This document shows, in pieces, positions 7,985-16,561 of a stretch of DNA of 64,000 nt. Position numbers and translations under genes: made by a program. The DNA comes from Streptomyces hoynatensis. Lineage in GTDB: Bacteria; Actinomycetota; Actinomycetes; Streptomycetales; Streptomycetaceae. The notes under the pieces were generated by a model. That model saw only the letters and a list, made by a program, of their open reading frames with translations. It made no database searches and had not been told where the DNA came from. The stretch is from contig NZ_RBAL01000022.1 of NCBI RefSeq assembly GCF_003626535.1, forward strand, positions 38,810 through 102,809, written 5' to 3'. Every line of letters starts with the position of its first letter. The stretch's first letter is position 1.

Positions 7985-9706
7985 ATGAGCAGCCAGACCG
8001 TGACCGAGGCCGGCCCCCGGCCGGACCAGGAACCAGCCGACGGCTGGGGGCGGCGCCTGCGCCGATTCGGCTACGTTCCCCCGGCCTCGGCGGGCGTGCG
8101 GGAGAGGCTGGTGCCGCCCTTCCCCGAGCCCGGCACCCGGCTGTGGCAGTACTTCGGCATCGCCCCGGCGACCGCCGCGCGGCTGGCCAGGCTCAGCGGG
8201 TGGGGCGGGCCGCTGCTCGTCGCCCTGTTCGCGGGCGTGCTGCGCTTCACCCGCCTCGGCTCGCCGAACGCGGTCATATTCGACGAGACCTACTACGCGA
8301 AGGACGCCTGGTCGCTGCTCAAGACCGGCTACGAGACCGAGTGGCCGGACGACGCGAACGACCGGATCATCGCCGGGCACCCGCCGCTGACGGACGAGGC
8401 CGCCTTCGTGGTGCACCCGCCGGGCGGCAAGTGGGTCATCTCCGTGGGCGAGTGGCTCTTCGGGCTCAACCCCTTCGGCTGGCGCTTCATGGTGGCGCTG
8501 CTCGGCACCCTCTCGGTGCTGATGCTGTGCCGCATCGGCCGCCGCCTCTTCCGCTCCACCGTGCTCGGCTGCCTGGCCGGCCTGCTGATGGCCGTGGACG
8601 GCCTGCACTTCGTGATGAGCCGCACCTCGCTGCTCGACCTGGTGCTGATGTTCTGGCTGCTCGCCGCGTTCGGCTGCCTGCTCGTGGACCGCGACCTGTC
8701 CCGCGCGCGGCTGGCCGCGGCGCTGCCCGAGGGCGAGGACGGGCTGCTGCGCCCGGACGCAAAGATCGCCGAACGGCTCGGCCTGGGCTGGCGGCCCTGG
8801 CGCATCGCCGCCGGGCTGTGCCTCGGCATGGCCTGCGCCACCAAGTGGAACGGCCTCTACGTGCTCGCCGCCTTCGGCCTGCTGACCGTGCTGTGGGACG
8901 CCGGCGCCCGCCGGGTGGCCGGCGCCCGCCGCCCGCAGGCGGCGGCGCTGCGCCGGGACGTGCCCAAGGCGTTCTGCTCGCTGGTGCCGGTGGCCCTGGC
9001 GACCTACCTGGCGTCCTGGGCAGGCTGGTTCGCCACCTCGGACGGCTTCTACCGGCAGTGGGCCGAGCGGCAGGTGGACGGCGAGCCCGCGGGCAGCTCG
9101 TACTCCTGGGTCCCGGCGCCGCTGCGCAGCCTGTGGCACTACACGTCGGAGGTGTACCAGTTCCACATCCACCTGACGTCGAGCCACGACTACCAGTCGA
9201 ACCCCTGGAGCTGGCTGGCCACGACCCGCCCGGTGACCTACTTCTACACCTCGAAGGAGCCGGGCGAGGACGGCTGCCGGTACGCCAGCGGCTGCTCCCG
9301 CGAGGTGCTCGCGCTCGGCACCCCGCTGCTGTGGTGGACGGCCTGCTTCGCCCTCCTGTACGCCCTCTACCGCTGGCTGTTCCGCCGCGACTGGCGCGCG
9401 GGCGCGGTGCTGTGCGCGGTGGCGGCCGGGTACCTGCCCTGGTTCCTGTACCAGGAGCGGACGATCTTCTACTTCTACGCGGTCGTGCTGGTGCCGTTCC
9501 TGTGCCTGGCGGTGACGATGATGATCGGCGCCCTGCTCGGCCCGCCCGGCTGCCCGGAACGCCGCCGCGTCGCGGGCATCGTGGCCGTCGGCGTCCTGGT
9601 CCTGCTGATCGTCTGGAACTTCATCTACTTCTACCCCATCTACACCGGCATGGAGATCTCGGTCGACGGCTGGCGGGCGCGGATGTGGCTGGGGTCGTGG
9701 GTGTAG
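7985..9706 (+). CDS. pmt: Protein O-mannosyltransferase (GT39 family)
   Basis: Actinobacterial Pmt moves mannose from polyprenyl-phosphate-mannose to Ser/Thr of secreted proteins, in the membrane. The product is 573 residues with many hydrophobic segments, the conserved luminal motif IFDETYYAKDAWSL in the first loop, VHPPGGKW, FGWRFMVALLGTLSVLM, and the C-terminal FYFYAVVLVPFLCLAVTMM. The ATG at 7985 (MSSQTVTEAG) fits the family start; upstream in-frame ATGs at 7931 and 7967 lack a ribosome site. It is a single gene divergent from rsmI. Homologues glycosylate lipoproteins and the phage phiC31 receptor in S. coelicolor. Confidence 0.93.
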   Translation: MSSQTVTEAGPRPDQEPADGWGRRLRRFGYVPPASAGVRERLVPPFPEPGTRLWQYFGIAPATAARLARLSGWGGPLLVALFAGVLRFTRLGSPNAVIFDETYYAKDAWSLLKTGYETEWPDDANDRIIAGHPPLTDEAAFVVHPPGGKWVISVGEWLFGLNPFGWRFMVALLGTLSVLMLCRIGRRLFRSTVLGCLAGLLMAVDGLHFVMSRTSLLDLVLMFWLLAAFGCLLVDRDLSRARLAAALPEGEDGLLRPDAKIAERLGLGWRPWRIAAGLCLGMACATKWNGLYVLAAFGLLTVLWDAGARRVAGARRPQAAALRRDVPKAFCSLVPVALATYLASWAGWFATSDGFYRQWAERQVDGEPAGSSYSWVPAPLRSLWHYTSEVYQFHIHLTSSHDYQSNPWSWLATTRPVTYFYTSKEPGEDGCRYASGCSREVLALGTPLLWWTACFALLYALYRWLFRRDWRAGAVLCAVAAGYLPWFLYQERTIFYFYAVVLVPFLCLAVTMMIGALLGPPGCPERRRVAGIVAVGVLVLLIVWNFIYFYPIYTGMEISVDGWRARMWLGSWV

Positions 9707-9829
9707 GGGTGGGTTCCTCCCGGGGGGACGGGATACCGCGGGTAGCCGGTAGGCTGCGCTAAGCCAGCGGATTTCGGGGCGTTCGGTGGGCCTTCGGGCC
9801 CTTCTAGGGGCAGGGCGGGCAATTCGGTG

Positions 9830-11572
9830 ATGGGGAGCAGACGGCGGGTCGCCGTCGTGAGTGGGGTGTGCGCGGCGGCGGTGGCCGTCGCGCTCGGCGC
9901 GTACAGCCTGCTGGGCGGGGAGGGCGGCACGAGCAATGTGGCCGCGGCCTCGGACGGCGATGCGGCGGGGGCCGCGAGCGCCGGGCCGCCCACCGCCGAG
10001 GAGGTGACCGCGACCGCGGCGGCGTTCCTGCGGGCGTGGCAGGCGGGCGACGCAGCCGCGGCGGCGGCCCTGACCGACGATCCGCGGGCGGCCGAGGCGG
10101 CGCTCGGCGGCCTGGCCGGCCACGTGTCCCTCTCCGGCCTGCGCCTGACCCCGGGCACGCCCGCCGGCGGGGAGCCGGGGCGGGTGCCGTTCTCCTTCGC
10201 GGCGCACGTCTCCTACGATCCGGCGCAGGCCGAGGACGCGGAGGAGTCCGGGGGGTCGGGGCAGTCCGCCGGAGCCGGGGAGTCCGGGGACGGCGCCCCG
10301 GGCGGGGGCGGCTCGGCCACCGAACCCGTGGAGTGGGGCTACGACTCGGAGCTGACCGTCGTCAGGGACGAGGCGAGCGGCGAGCCCGTGGTGGCCTGGT
10401 CGCCCGAGGTGCTGTACCCGGGCCTCGCCGAGGGGCAGGCCATCGAGGCCGGTCCGCTGGCCGAGGAGGCGCCGATTCAGGTGCTCGACGTCAACGGCGA
10501 GGAGCTGACCGCCGAGGAGCACCCGGCCCTGGCCGGAGTGCTGTCCGACATCAGGGAGCGGTACGCCGAGGAGGCGGGCGCGAGCGCGGGTGCCGAGCTG
10601 CGGATCGTGGACGAGGACGGCGAGCGGGTGGAGCAGCTGCTCGAACTGGAGGAGCCGGCCGCGGGGGAGGTGCCCACCACGATCGACCCGGTGCTGCAGC
10701 GGGCCGCCGAGCAGTCGGTGGCCGAGCACGGCACCGCGGCGGTGGTGGCAATCCAGCCGAGCACCGGCGCGATCCGGGCCCTGGCCAACGCCCCGGCCGA
10801 CGGCTTCGACACGGCGCTGGAGGGTTCCTACGCGCCCGGCTCCACGTTCAAGATCGTCACCGCCTCGCTGCTGATCGACCGGGGCCTGGCCTCCGCCGAC
10901 GCCCCGCACCCCTGCCCGAAGACCTTCGAGTTCGGCGGCTGGCCGTTCCACAACGACGACGACTTCGAGATCGAGGGCGGCACCTTCGCCGACAGCTTCG
11001 CCGCCTCCTGCAACACCGCGTTCATCAGCCAGGCGCCGGAGCTGTCCGACAGCGACCTCGGCGACCAGGCCCGGGACGTCTTCGGGCTCGGCCTCACCTG
11101 GAGCGTGGGGGTGACCTCGATGGACGGCCAGGTGCCCACGCAGCACGACGCGCAGATGGCGGCCTCGCTGATCGGCCAGGGCGGGGTGCGGATGAACCCG
11201 CTGAACATGGCCTCCGTCTCGGCGACCGTGCAGCACGGCAGCTTCCTCCAGCCCTACCTGGTGCCGCCGGACTTCGACGGCCGCACGCTGGCGCAGGCCG
11301 CCAGGACGCTCTCCTCCTCGACGCAGTCCCAGCTGCGGCAGTTGATGCACCGGACGGCGGTGAGCGGCACCGCGGCCGAGGCGATGGCCGGGGTCGGCGG
11401 GGACTTCGGCGCCAAGACCGGCTCGGCCGAGGTGGACGGGCAGGAACGGCCCAACGCCTGGTTCACCGCCTACCGCGACGATCTCGCGGCGGCCGCCGTG
11501 GTGCCCGACTCGGGGCACGGCGGCGACAATGCGGGACCGATCGTCGCGGACGTGCTGACCGCCGCGCCGTAA
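9830..11572 (+). CDS. Penicillin-binding protein (class B-like transpeptidase with NTF2-like MecA_N domain)
   Basis: It is a membrane-anchored D,D-transpeptidase acting outside the membrane on peptidoglycan. One TM helix spans residues 7-27. An NTF2-like MecA_N-type domain follows at about 40-190 with an acidic Gly/Ser insert. The transpeptidase domain has the active site STFK at 338-341, SCN at 393-395 and KTG at 529-531. Start is the ATG at 9830; a GTG immediately upstream at 9827 is equally possible, and a GGGCGGGC element precedes both. It sits between pmt and prs. The divergent 3' region and low-GC-independent composition give no sign of transfer. Confidence 0.92.
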   Translation: MGSRRRVAVVSGVCAAAVAVALGAYSLLGGEGGTSNVAAASDGDAAGAASAGPPTAEEVTATAAAFLRAWQAGDAAAAAALTDDPRAAEAALGGLAGHVSLSGLRLTPGTPAGGEPGRVPFSFAAHVSYDPAQAEDAEESGGSGQSAGAGESGDGAPGGGGSATEPVEWGYDSELTVVRDEASGEPVVAWSPEVLYPGLAEGQAIEAGPLAEEAPIQVLDVNGEELTAEEHPALAGVLSDIRERYAEEAGASAGAELRIVDEDGERVEQLLELEEPAAGEVPTTIDPVLQRAAEQSVAEHGTAAVVAIQPSTGAIRALANAPADGFDTALEGSYAPGSTFKIVTASLLIDRGLASADAPHPCPKTFEFGGWPFHNDDDFEIEGGTFADSFAASCNTAFISQAPELSDSDLGDQARDVFGLGLTWSVGVTSMDGQVPTQHDAQMAASLIGQGGVRMNPLNMASVSATVQHGSFLQPYLVPPDFDGRTLAQAARTLSSSTQSQLRQLMHRTAVSGTAAEAMAGVGGDFGAKTGSAEVDGQERPNAWFTAYRDDLAAAAVVPDSGHGGDNAGPIVADVLTAAP

Positions 11573-11607
11573 GGTTGCCCCAGGGACGACTGGGGAAGGA
11601 CCGGACC

Positions 11608-12561
11608 ATGCGGGATATCGCCGTCTTCAGCGGCAGCGCCCATCCGGAGTTGGCCGCGGAGGTCTGCGCGCACCTGGGGGTCCCGCTCCGGCCCACCAGG
11701 GTCGACAGGTTCGCCAACGACTGCCTGCAGGTGCAGTTGCAGGCCAACTGCCGCGAACGGGACGTGTATCTGATCCAGCCGCTGGTCAGGCCCGTGCAGG
11801 AGAACCTGGTCGAGCTGCTGCTGATGCTGGACGCGGCGCGGGGCGCGTCCGCGGCCCGCACGACGGTGGTGCTGCCGCACTACTCCTACGCCCGCTCGGA
11901 CAAGAAGGACGCCCCCAGGATCTCCATCGGCGGGCGGCTGATCGCCGACCTGATGGTGACGGCGGGGGCGAGCCGCATCCTGGCCATGACCCTGCACTCG
12001 CCGCAGGTCCACGGCTTCTTCAGCGTCCCCGTGGACCACCTGCACGCCCTGCGGGAACTCGCCGCGCACTTCCACGGCGAGGACCGGGCGCGGCTGCGGA
12101 ACTCGGTGGTGGTCTCCCCCGACCTGGGGAACGCGAAGGAGGCGGCGGCGTTCGCGCGGCTGCTCGGCATCCCGGTGGCCGCGGGCGCGAAGCAGCGGTA
12201 CGCCGACGACCGGGTGGAGATCAGCTCGGTGATAGGGGAGGTCACCGGCCGGGACGTGATCGTGCTGGACGACGAGATCGCCAAGGGCAGCACGGTCTTC
12301 GAACTCCTCGGGAAACTCAGGGGGTTGGGGGTGGCCTCGATCCGGGTGGCCTGCACCCACGGGCTGTTCGCGCAGGGGGCGCTGAAGCGGCTGAGTGCGG
12401 AGGAGGACGTGCGGGAGATCGTCTGCACCAACACGGTGCCGATCCCGGACGAGGAGCGGACGGAGAAGCTGACGGTGCTCTCGATCGCGCCGGCGCTCGC
12501 GGAGGCGGTGCGGCGCATCCACAACGGCGAGTCCGTAAGCGCCCTCTTCGACCAGCCGTAA
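11608..12561 (+). CDS. Ribose-phosphate pyrophosphokinase with variant PRPP loop
   Basis: The enzyme would make PRPP from ribose 5-phosphate and ATP in the cytosol. The product is 317 residues and begins MRDIAVFSGSAHPELA. It retains the class I features NDCLQVQLQANCRERDVYLIQ, HYSYARSDKKDAPRISIGGRLIADL and a long C-terminal phosphoribosyltransferase fold. The PRPP-binding loop reads VLDDEIAKGST, whereas the housekeeping enzyme normally has DDMIDTAGT-like sequence. GGGGAAGGA lies 7 nt before the ATG. It is probably a paralogue of the main prs, which is normally elsewhere near glmU in Streptomyces. A regulatory or specialised-metabolism role is possible. Confidence 0.85.
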   Translation: MRDIAVFSGSAHPELAAEVCAHLGVPLRPTRVDRFANDCLQVQLQANCRERDVYLIQPLVRPVQENLVELLLMLDAARGASAARTTVVLPHYSYARSDKKDAPRISIGGRLIADLMVTAGASRILAMTLHSPQVHGFFSVPVDHLHALRELAAHFHGEDRARLRNSVVVSPDLGNAKEAAAFARLLGIPVAAGAKQRYADDRVEISSVIGEVTGRDVIVLDDEIAKGSTVFELLGKLRGLGVASIRVACTHGLFAQGALKRLSAEEDVREIVCTNTVPIPDEERTEKLTVLSIAPALAEAVRRIHNGESVSALFDQP

Positions 12562-12719
12562 CCGGCGGCCCCGCCCCCGGGCGGCCCCCGGACGCCGGGA
12601 GCGGCGCCCCGCACGCCGGGGGCAACCCGGCCGGGGGCGGCCCCGCAGACGCCGGGGTTCCCGGGCGCCCGGGGGCGATCCGGCCGGGGCCGCCAGGGCC
12701 CCCGGCCGTCCGGTGACCC

Positions 12720-13496
12720 TCAGCCGCATACTCCGGAGACGCGGGTCGGCGAGCTGTAGTTGACCGCGCGGTCCACGGTGTCGGTCCAGCCGATGGCGGG
12801 GCCGGTGGAGGTGATGCCGAGGCTGCCGATCGAGGTGTCGTTCCAGGTGTGGGCGAAGGCGGCGCGGGCCGTCAGCTCGGTGCAGGGGCCGCTGCCCTCG
12901 AAGACCAGGGCGGAGCGGCCGGTGGCCACGTTCATGTCGGTGGCCGACTTCTGCGGGGCGATGAGGAAGCCGACGCCGTGCTCGTTGACGTCGGCGGCCT
13001 CCTCGCTGCTCGTGTTCGGGTACTGGGAGGTCAGGCCGCTGTGGTGGACGACCTGGAGCACGGGGTTCACCGGCACGTCGAACCAGGTGGCGACGGCCTG
13101 GTTGCCCGTCATCGGGGCGGCGGGGAGGGTGGTGAAGGACCAGTCGGTGATCGCGACCCAGCGGTCGACGCCGTCCACCACGGCGATGGTGTAGAGGTCG
13201 GGCGCCGCGACGGTGAGGCCGTCCACGTGCGGGATGCCGCCGCCCCCACCCGCCAGGGGCCGCACCAGGCAGGCGCGCTGGGCCAGGGCCCGGTCGACCT
13301 CCGCGTCGCCGCCGCCCCGGGCGCGTACCTGGTCGATCAGCGTGAGGAGGGTGCCGAGGCCGGACTCGGTGTCGAGGGAGATGTCAGGTTCGCAGCCGGC
13401 GGCCTGCTGGGCCCGGGCCGCGGTGGGGCCGCCGAAGAGGAGGAGGGCGAGGGTGACCAGGGCCGCCAGGGCGGCCGTTTGGGCTCTGCGGCGCAC
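12720..13496 (-). CDS. Secreted protein of unknown function
   Basis: The product is 258 residues. GTG at 13496 has a strong GGGAGG ribosome site 5 nt upstream. The N terminus RRRAQTAALAALVTLALLLFGGPTAARAQQAAG is a classical signal peptide with an ARA-QQ cleavage region. The mature part has three or four Cys residues (ACLV, GPCTEL, GVCG), suggesting disulfides, and a Gly-rich loop. I do not recognise a catalytic motif. It is convergent with prs and is followed on its 5' side by a long GC-rich spacer toward the metal transporter operon. Confidence 0.8.
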   Translation of the reverse strand: MRRRAQTAALAALVTLALLLFGGPTAARAQQAAGCEPDISLDTESGLGTLLTLIDQVRARGGGDAEVDRALAQRACLVRPLAGGGGGIPHVDGLTVAAPDLYTIAVVDGVDRWVAITDWSFTTLPAAPMTGNQAVATWFDVPVNPVLQVVHHSGLTSQYPNTSSEEAADVNEHGVGFLIAPQKSATDMNVATGRSALVFEGSGPCTELTARAAFAHTWNDTSIGSLGITSTGPAIGWTDTVDRAVNYSSPTRVSGVCG

Positions 13497-13672
13497 GGCG
13501 CCTCCCGTTCCCGATGTATCGATTTGGGGACAAGTGTGCTCCTGGGTGCGGCGGGGTTCAATGACGCTGCGGCGATACGGCGGGCTGCCGGTGGGCCGAC
13601 GGAGGGGGCGCAAGCGCCCGCCGGCCGCCGCCGCCCGCCGGCCTTCGCCGCCCGGCGTGCGGAGGGGCCGGC

Positions 13673-14485
13673 TCAGCGGCGGGCGGCGCGCGGGTCGAAG
13701 CCGAAGGGCAGTTCGAGGCGGTGGCGGCGCAACAGGTCCTCGTCGGCGAGGAGTTCGGCCGTGGGCCCGTCCGCGGCGATCACGCCCTCGCTGAGAATGA
13801 CCGAGCGCGGGCACAGTTCGAGCGCGTACGGCAGGTCGTGGGTGACCATGAGGACCGTCAGGTCCAGCGAGAGCAGGATCTCGGCGAGTTCCCGCCTGGC
13901 GGCCGGGTCGAGGTTGGCGGAGGGCTCGTCGAGGACGAGGATCTCCGGGTCCATCGCGAGCACGGTGGCCACGGCGACGCGGCGGCGCTGCCCGAAGGAG
14001 AGGTGGTGCGGGGGCCGGTCGGCGAAGCCGGCCATGCCGACCCGCTCCAGAGCCCGCGTCACCCGGGCCTCCAACGCGGCGCCCCGCACGCCCGCGTTGG
14101 CCGGGCCGAAGGCCACGTCCTCGCGCACGGTCGGCATGAACAGCTGGTCGTCCGGGTCCTGGAAGACCAGGCCCACGCGCCGCCTGATCTCGGCGAGGGT
14201 GTCCTTGGCGACGGGCAGGCCGCCGACCCGGACGCTGCCGGCGCCCGCGGTGAGGATGCCGTTGAGGTGCAGGACCAGGGTCGTCTTGCCCGCCCCGTTG
14301 GGGCCGAGGAGGGCGACCCGCTCGCCGCGCGGGACGGACAGGTCGACGCCGAAGAGCGCCTGGTGGCCGTCGGGGTAGGCGAAGGCGAGCCCCGCGACCT
14401 CAAGGGAGAGCGGCGCCTGCCCGCCGCCGCGGGGTCCGGCGTCCTCGCTCCTGCCGCCGGGTTCACGCTCGTCGGTGGTGCTCAC
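13673..14485 (-). CDS. nikO: ATPase subunit of nickel/cobalt ECF transporter
   Basis: It energises metal uptake with the CbiQ/NikQ and CbiM/NikMN partners at the inner face of the membrane. The product is 270 residues with Walker A GPNGAGKTT, Q-loop VFQDPDDQLF, signature LSFGQRRRV, Walker B ILVLDEPSANLD and H-loop VTHD. GTG at 14485 overlaps the previous stop by GTGA; an ATG at 14494 is an alternative. It is the last gene of the three-gene operon. The family is cobalt- or nickel-specific; a Nur-like box upstream of the operon favours nickel, so the symbol is tentative (cbiO is the cobalt counterpart). Confidence 0.9.
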   Translation of the reverse strand: MSTTDEREPGGRSEDAGPRGGGQAPLSLEVAGLAFAYPDGHQALFGVDLSVPRGERVALLGPNGAGKTTLVLHLNGILTAGAGSVRVGGLPVAKDTLAEIRRRVGLVFQDPDDQLFMPTVREDVAFGPANAGVRGAALEARVTRALERVGMAGFADRPPHHLSFGQRRRVAVATVLAMDPEILVLDEPSANLDPAARRELAEILLSLDLTVLMVTHDLPYALELCPRSVILSEGVIAADGPTAELLADEDLLRRHRLELPFGFDPRAARR

Positions 14486-15249
14486 AGGGACCATCCCAGC
14501 ACACACACCGCGAGCGCCGCCGCCGGGAGGGCCACCGCGCCCGCCCACTGGGCGCGGGAGGCGGTCAGGTGGTCGATGACCGGCATGGTGCCGGCGTAGC
14601 CGCGGCTGAGCATCGCGAGGTGGACCCGCTCGCCGCGCTCGTAGGCGCGGATGAAGAGCGCGCCCGCGGTCTTCGCCAGCACGCCCCACTGCGCCGGGCC
14701 GCGGGCCCGGAAGCCGCGGGACTCGCGGGCGATCCGCATCCGGCGCAGCTCGTCGGAGATGACGTCGGCGTACCTGAGCATGAACGAGGCGATCTGCACC
14801 AGCAGCGGGGGCAGCCGCAGCCGCTGGAGGCCGAGCAGGACGGCGCGCAGCTCGGTGGTGGCGGCGAGCAGCACCGAGGCGGCGACGCCGAGGGTGCCCT
14901 TGGCCAGGATGTTCCACGCGCCCCACAGCCCCGACTCGCTCAGCGAGAGGCCGAGTACCCGCACCTGCTCGCCCTCGGCGATGAAGGGCAGCAGCAGCGC
15001 GAAGGCGACGAAGGGCACCTCGATGAGCATCCGGCGCAGCACGAAGCCGGCGGGCAGCCGGGCCAGGGCGGCGACGCCGGCCAGCAGCGCGGCGTACAGG
15101 CCGAAGGCCCAGACGGCCTCGCGCGGGGTGGCGACGGCGATCAGCACGAAGGAGAAGACGGCGATCAGCTTGCAGTGCGCGGGCAGCCGGTGCACCGGCG
15201 TGTCCCCCGGGCGGTAGAGGCGCTGGGCGTGCCCCCCGTGGTCAGGCAT
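14482..15249 (-). CDS. nikQ: Transmembrane T component of nickel/cobalt ECF transporter
   Basis: This 255-residue protein has five or six hydrophobic segments and the two Ala-Arg-Gly-type coupling elements expected of ECF T proteins (MRIARESRGF and LAMLSRGY), which dock on the ATPase. It starts MPDHGGHAQRLYRPGDTPVHRLPAHCKL, typical of CbiQ/NikQ. The ATG at 15249 lies inside the end of the M subunit gene (8-bp overlap), and its stop overlaps the ATPase start. Metal choice is inferred from regulation only. Confidence 0.9.
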   Translation of the reverse strand: MPDHGGHAQRLYRPGDTPVHRLPAHCKLIAVFSFVLIAVATPREAVWAFGLYAALLAGVAALARLPAGFVLRRMLIEVPFVAFALLLPFIAEGEQVRVLGLSLSESGLWGAWNILAKGTLGVAASVLLAATTELRAVLLGLQRLRLPPLLVQIASFMLRYADVISDELRRMRIARESRGFRARGPAQWGVLAKTAGALFIRAYERGERVHLAMLSRGYAGTMPVIDHLTASRAQWAGAVALPAAALAVCVLGWSL

Positions 15250-16354
15250 GTCCGCCCGCGCTCGCGGCCGCGCCCTCGTGGCCCGCCTGCACGGCCCGCG
15301 TGGGGCCGTCCGTCGGCCTGCGGCGGCGGACGGCGAAGAAGACCGCGGAGCCGAGGCCCAGGGTGACGGCGACGCCGGCCGCCCCGGCAAGTCCGGTGGA
15401 GAGGCGCTCGTTGTCCACGTCGCGGACCCCGTAGTCGGCCAGGGGCGAGTCGGCGACGTCGCTTTCGCGCTCGGCGGCCGAGATGCCCTCGTCGTTGGCG
15501 ACGCGGTTGAGGCCGTCGGGCTCGGCCGAGGCGTAGAAGCTGACGAACGCGGCGAGCACCACGGCGACCGCCAGGCCGCTCAGCCACACGGGCCGCAGCG
15601 AACGCGCCGGGGCGGGCCCGGCCGGGGCGGCGGCGGGCGCGGCGGGTTCGGCCGGCTCGGGGCGGGGCCCCGGGACGGCGCCGCCGCGGATCTCCAGCGG
15701 GCGGCGGACGGCGGCGGAGGCGCCGCGGACCAGGTCGGGCCTGACCGCGAGGACGGCGCCCACGGTGACGGTGGTGATGACCGCCTCGCCGATGCCGATC
15801 AGCAGATGCACGCCGACCATGGCGGTGAAGACCCGGCCCAGCGAGACGTCCTCGGTGCCGCCGAGGGCGTAGAGGCCGGTGAAGCCGATGGCGGCGACCG
15901 GCACCGAGACCAGCGCGGAGACGAAGGTGGCCACGCTCACCGCCCGCCGGCCTCCCGGCAGGACGCCGAGCAGCACCCGGAACAGGCCGTAGCCGACGAC
16001 GACGGTGACCACGCCCATCAGCGTCACGTTGGTGCCGAGCGCGGTCAGGCCGCCGTCGGCGAAGAGCAGCCCCTGCATCAGCAGGACGACGGCCATGCAC
16101 AGCACGCCGGTACACGGCCCGACGAGGACGGCGGCGAGGGTCCCGCCGAGGAGGTGGCCGCTGGTGCCCGCGGCGACCGGGAAGTTGAGCATCTGCACGG
16201 CGAAGACGAAGGCGGCCACGAGGCCGGCCAGCGGCGCGGTGCGCTCGTTCAGCTCGCGGCGGGCGCCGCGGAGGGAGACGGCGACGGCGGATGCCGCCAC
16301 CACGCCGGTGGCCACGGAGACGGGCGCGTTGAGGAAGCCGTCGGGGACGTGCAT
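15242..16354 (-). CDS. nikMN: Fused substrate-binding subunits NikM-NikN (CbiM with C-terminal PDGLE domain)
   Basis: The first 220 residues form the CbiM/NikM core that binds the metal, starting MHVPDGFLNAP; the N-terminal amine and His2 of this motif coordinate Ni or Co in known structures. After a Pro/Ala linker near residues 235-265, a NikN-like part holds EPDGLNRVANDEGI and a last TM helix ending in Arg residues. Fusion of M and N into one chain is common in nickel-type transporters. It is the first gene of the operon and is preceded by a promoter covered by a Nur-like box. Confidence 0.9.
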   Translation of the reverse strand: MHVPDGFLNAPVSVATGVVAASAVAVSLRGARRELNERTAPLAGLVAAFVFAVQMLNFPVAAGTSGHLLGGTLAAVLVGPCTGVLCMAVVLLMQGLLFADGGLTALGTNVTLMGVVTVVVGYGLFRVLLGVLPGGRRAVSVATFVSALVSVPVAAIGFTGLYALGGTEDVSLGRVFTAMVGVHLLIGIGEAVITTVTVGAVLAVRPDLVRGASAAVRRPLEIRGGAVPGPRPEPAEPAAPAAAPAGPAPARSLRPVWLSGLAVAVVLAAFVSFYASAEPDGLNRVANDEGISAAERESDVADSPLADYGVRDVDNERLSTGLAGAAGVAVTLGLGSAVFFAVRRRRPTDGPTRAVQAGHEGAAASAGGHA

Positions 16355-16431
16355 GGCGTTGTCTCGCTCTCTGGGCGCGGGGACGTCTCACCCCGTCGCT
16401 CTGTCGATGGTGCTGCCGACAAATAAAACGC

Positions 16432-16452
16432 TCTTGCGAGAGATTCGCAAGA
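16432..16452 (-). promoter_or_regulatory. Nur-like operator overlapping the nikMN promoter
   Basis: The palindrome TTGCGA-N5-TCGCAA lies 80-100 bp before the nikMN start, extended to TCTTGCGA/TCGCAAGA. The Streptomyces nickel regulator Nur recognises tTGCaa-N5-ttGCAA, so the geometry and core match. On the minus strand TTGCGA can serve as -35 with TTTATT 17 bp downstream as -10, so bound Nur would block the promoter. Confidence 0.7.
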
Positions 16453-16486
16453 ACGATTACCCAACAGCTGCCCCACGCACGCGCAA

Positions 16487-16530
16487 CGGAGCCCGGCACC
16501 CGCCCCGAGGAGGGCGGGTGCCGGGCTCCG
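16487..16530 (-). terminator. Strong hairpin terminator after mmpL
   Basis: A perfect 19-bp stem (16487-16505 with 16512-16530) and a 6-nt loop lie 30 bp beyond the mmpL stop and before the nikMN promoter. There is no U-tract, as is common in Streptomyces. It isolates the metal operon from read-through. Confidence 0.85.
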
Positions 16531-16561
16531 TGTCGCCACGACACCCGGTGTGGCAGGGGCG

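Noticed and set aside
7921..11518. Minus-strand frame extending rsmI upstream across pmt and the PBP gene
   Set aside because: It runs antisense to two genes with clear motifs, and only the segment up to the GTG at 7903 is conserved rsmI.
12562..12719. tRNA or structured RNA between prs and the secreted protein gene
   Set aside because: Only GC-rich hairpins are seen, with no cloverleaf or anticodon arm; a convergent terminator is more likely.
16355..16431. Cobalamin riboswitch upstream of the metal transporter
   Set aside because: The leader is under 80 bp and lacks a B12-box-like core; the Nur-like dyad explains regulation better.
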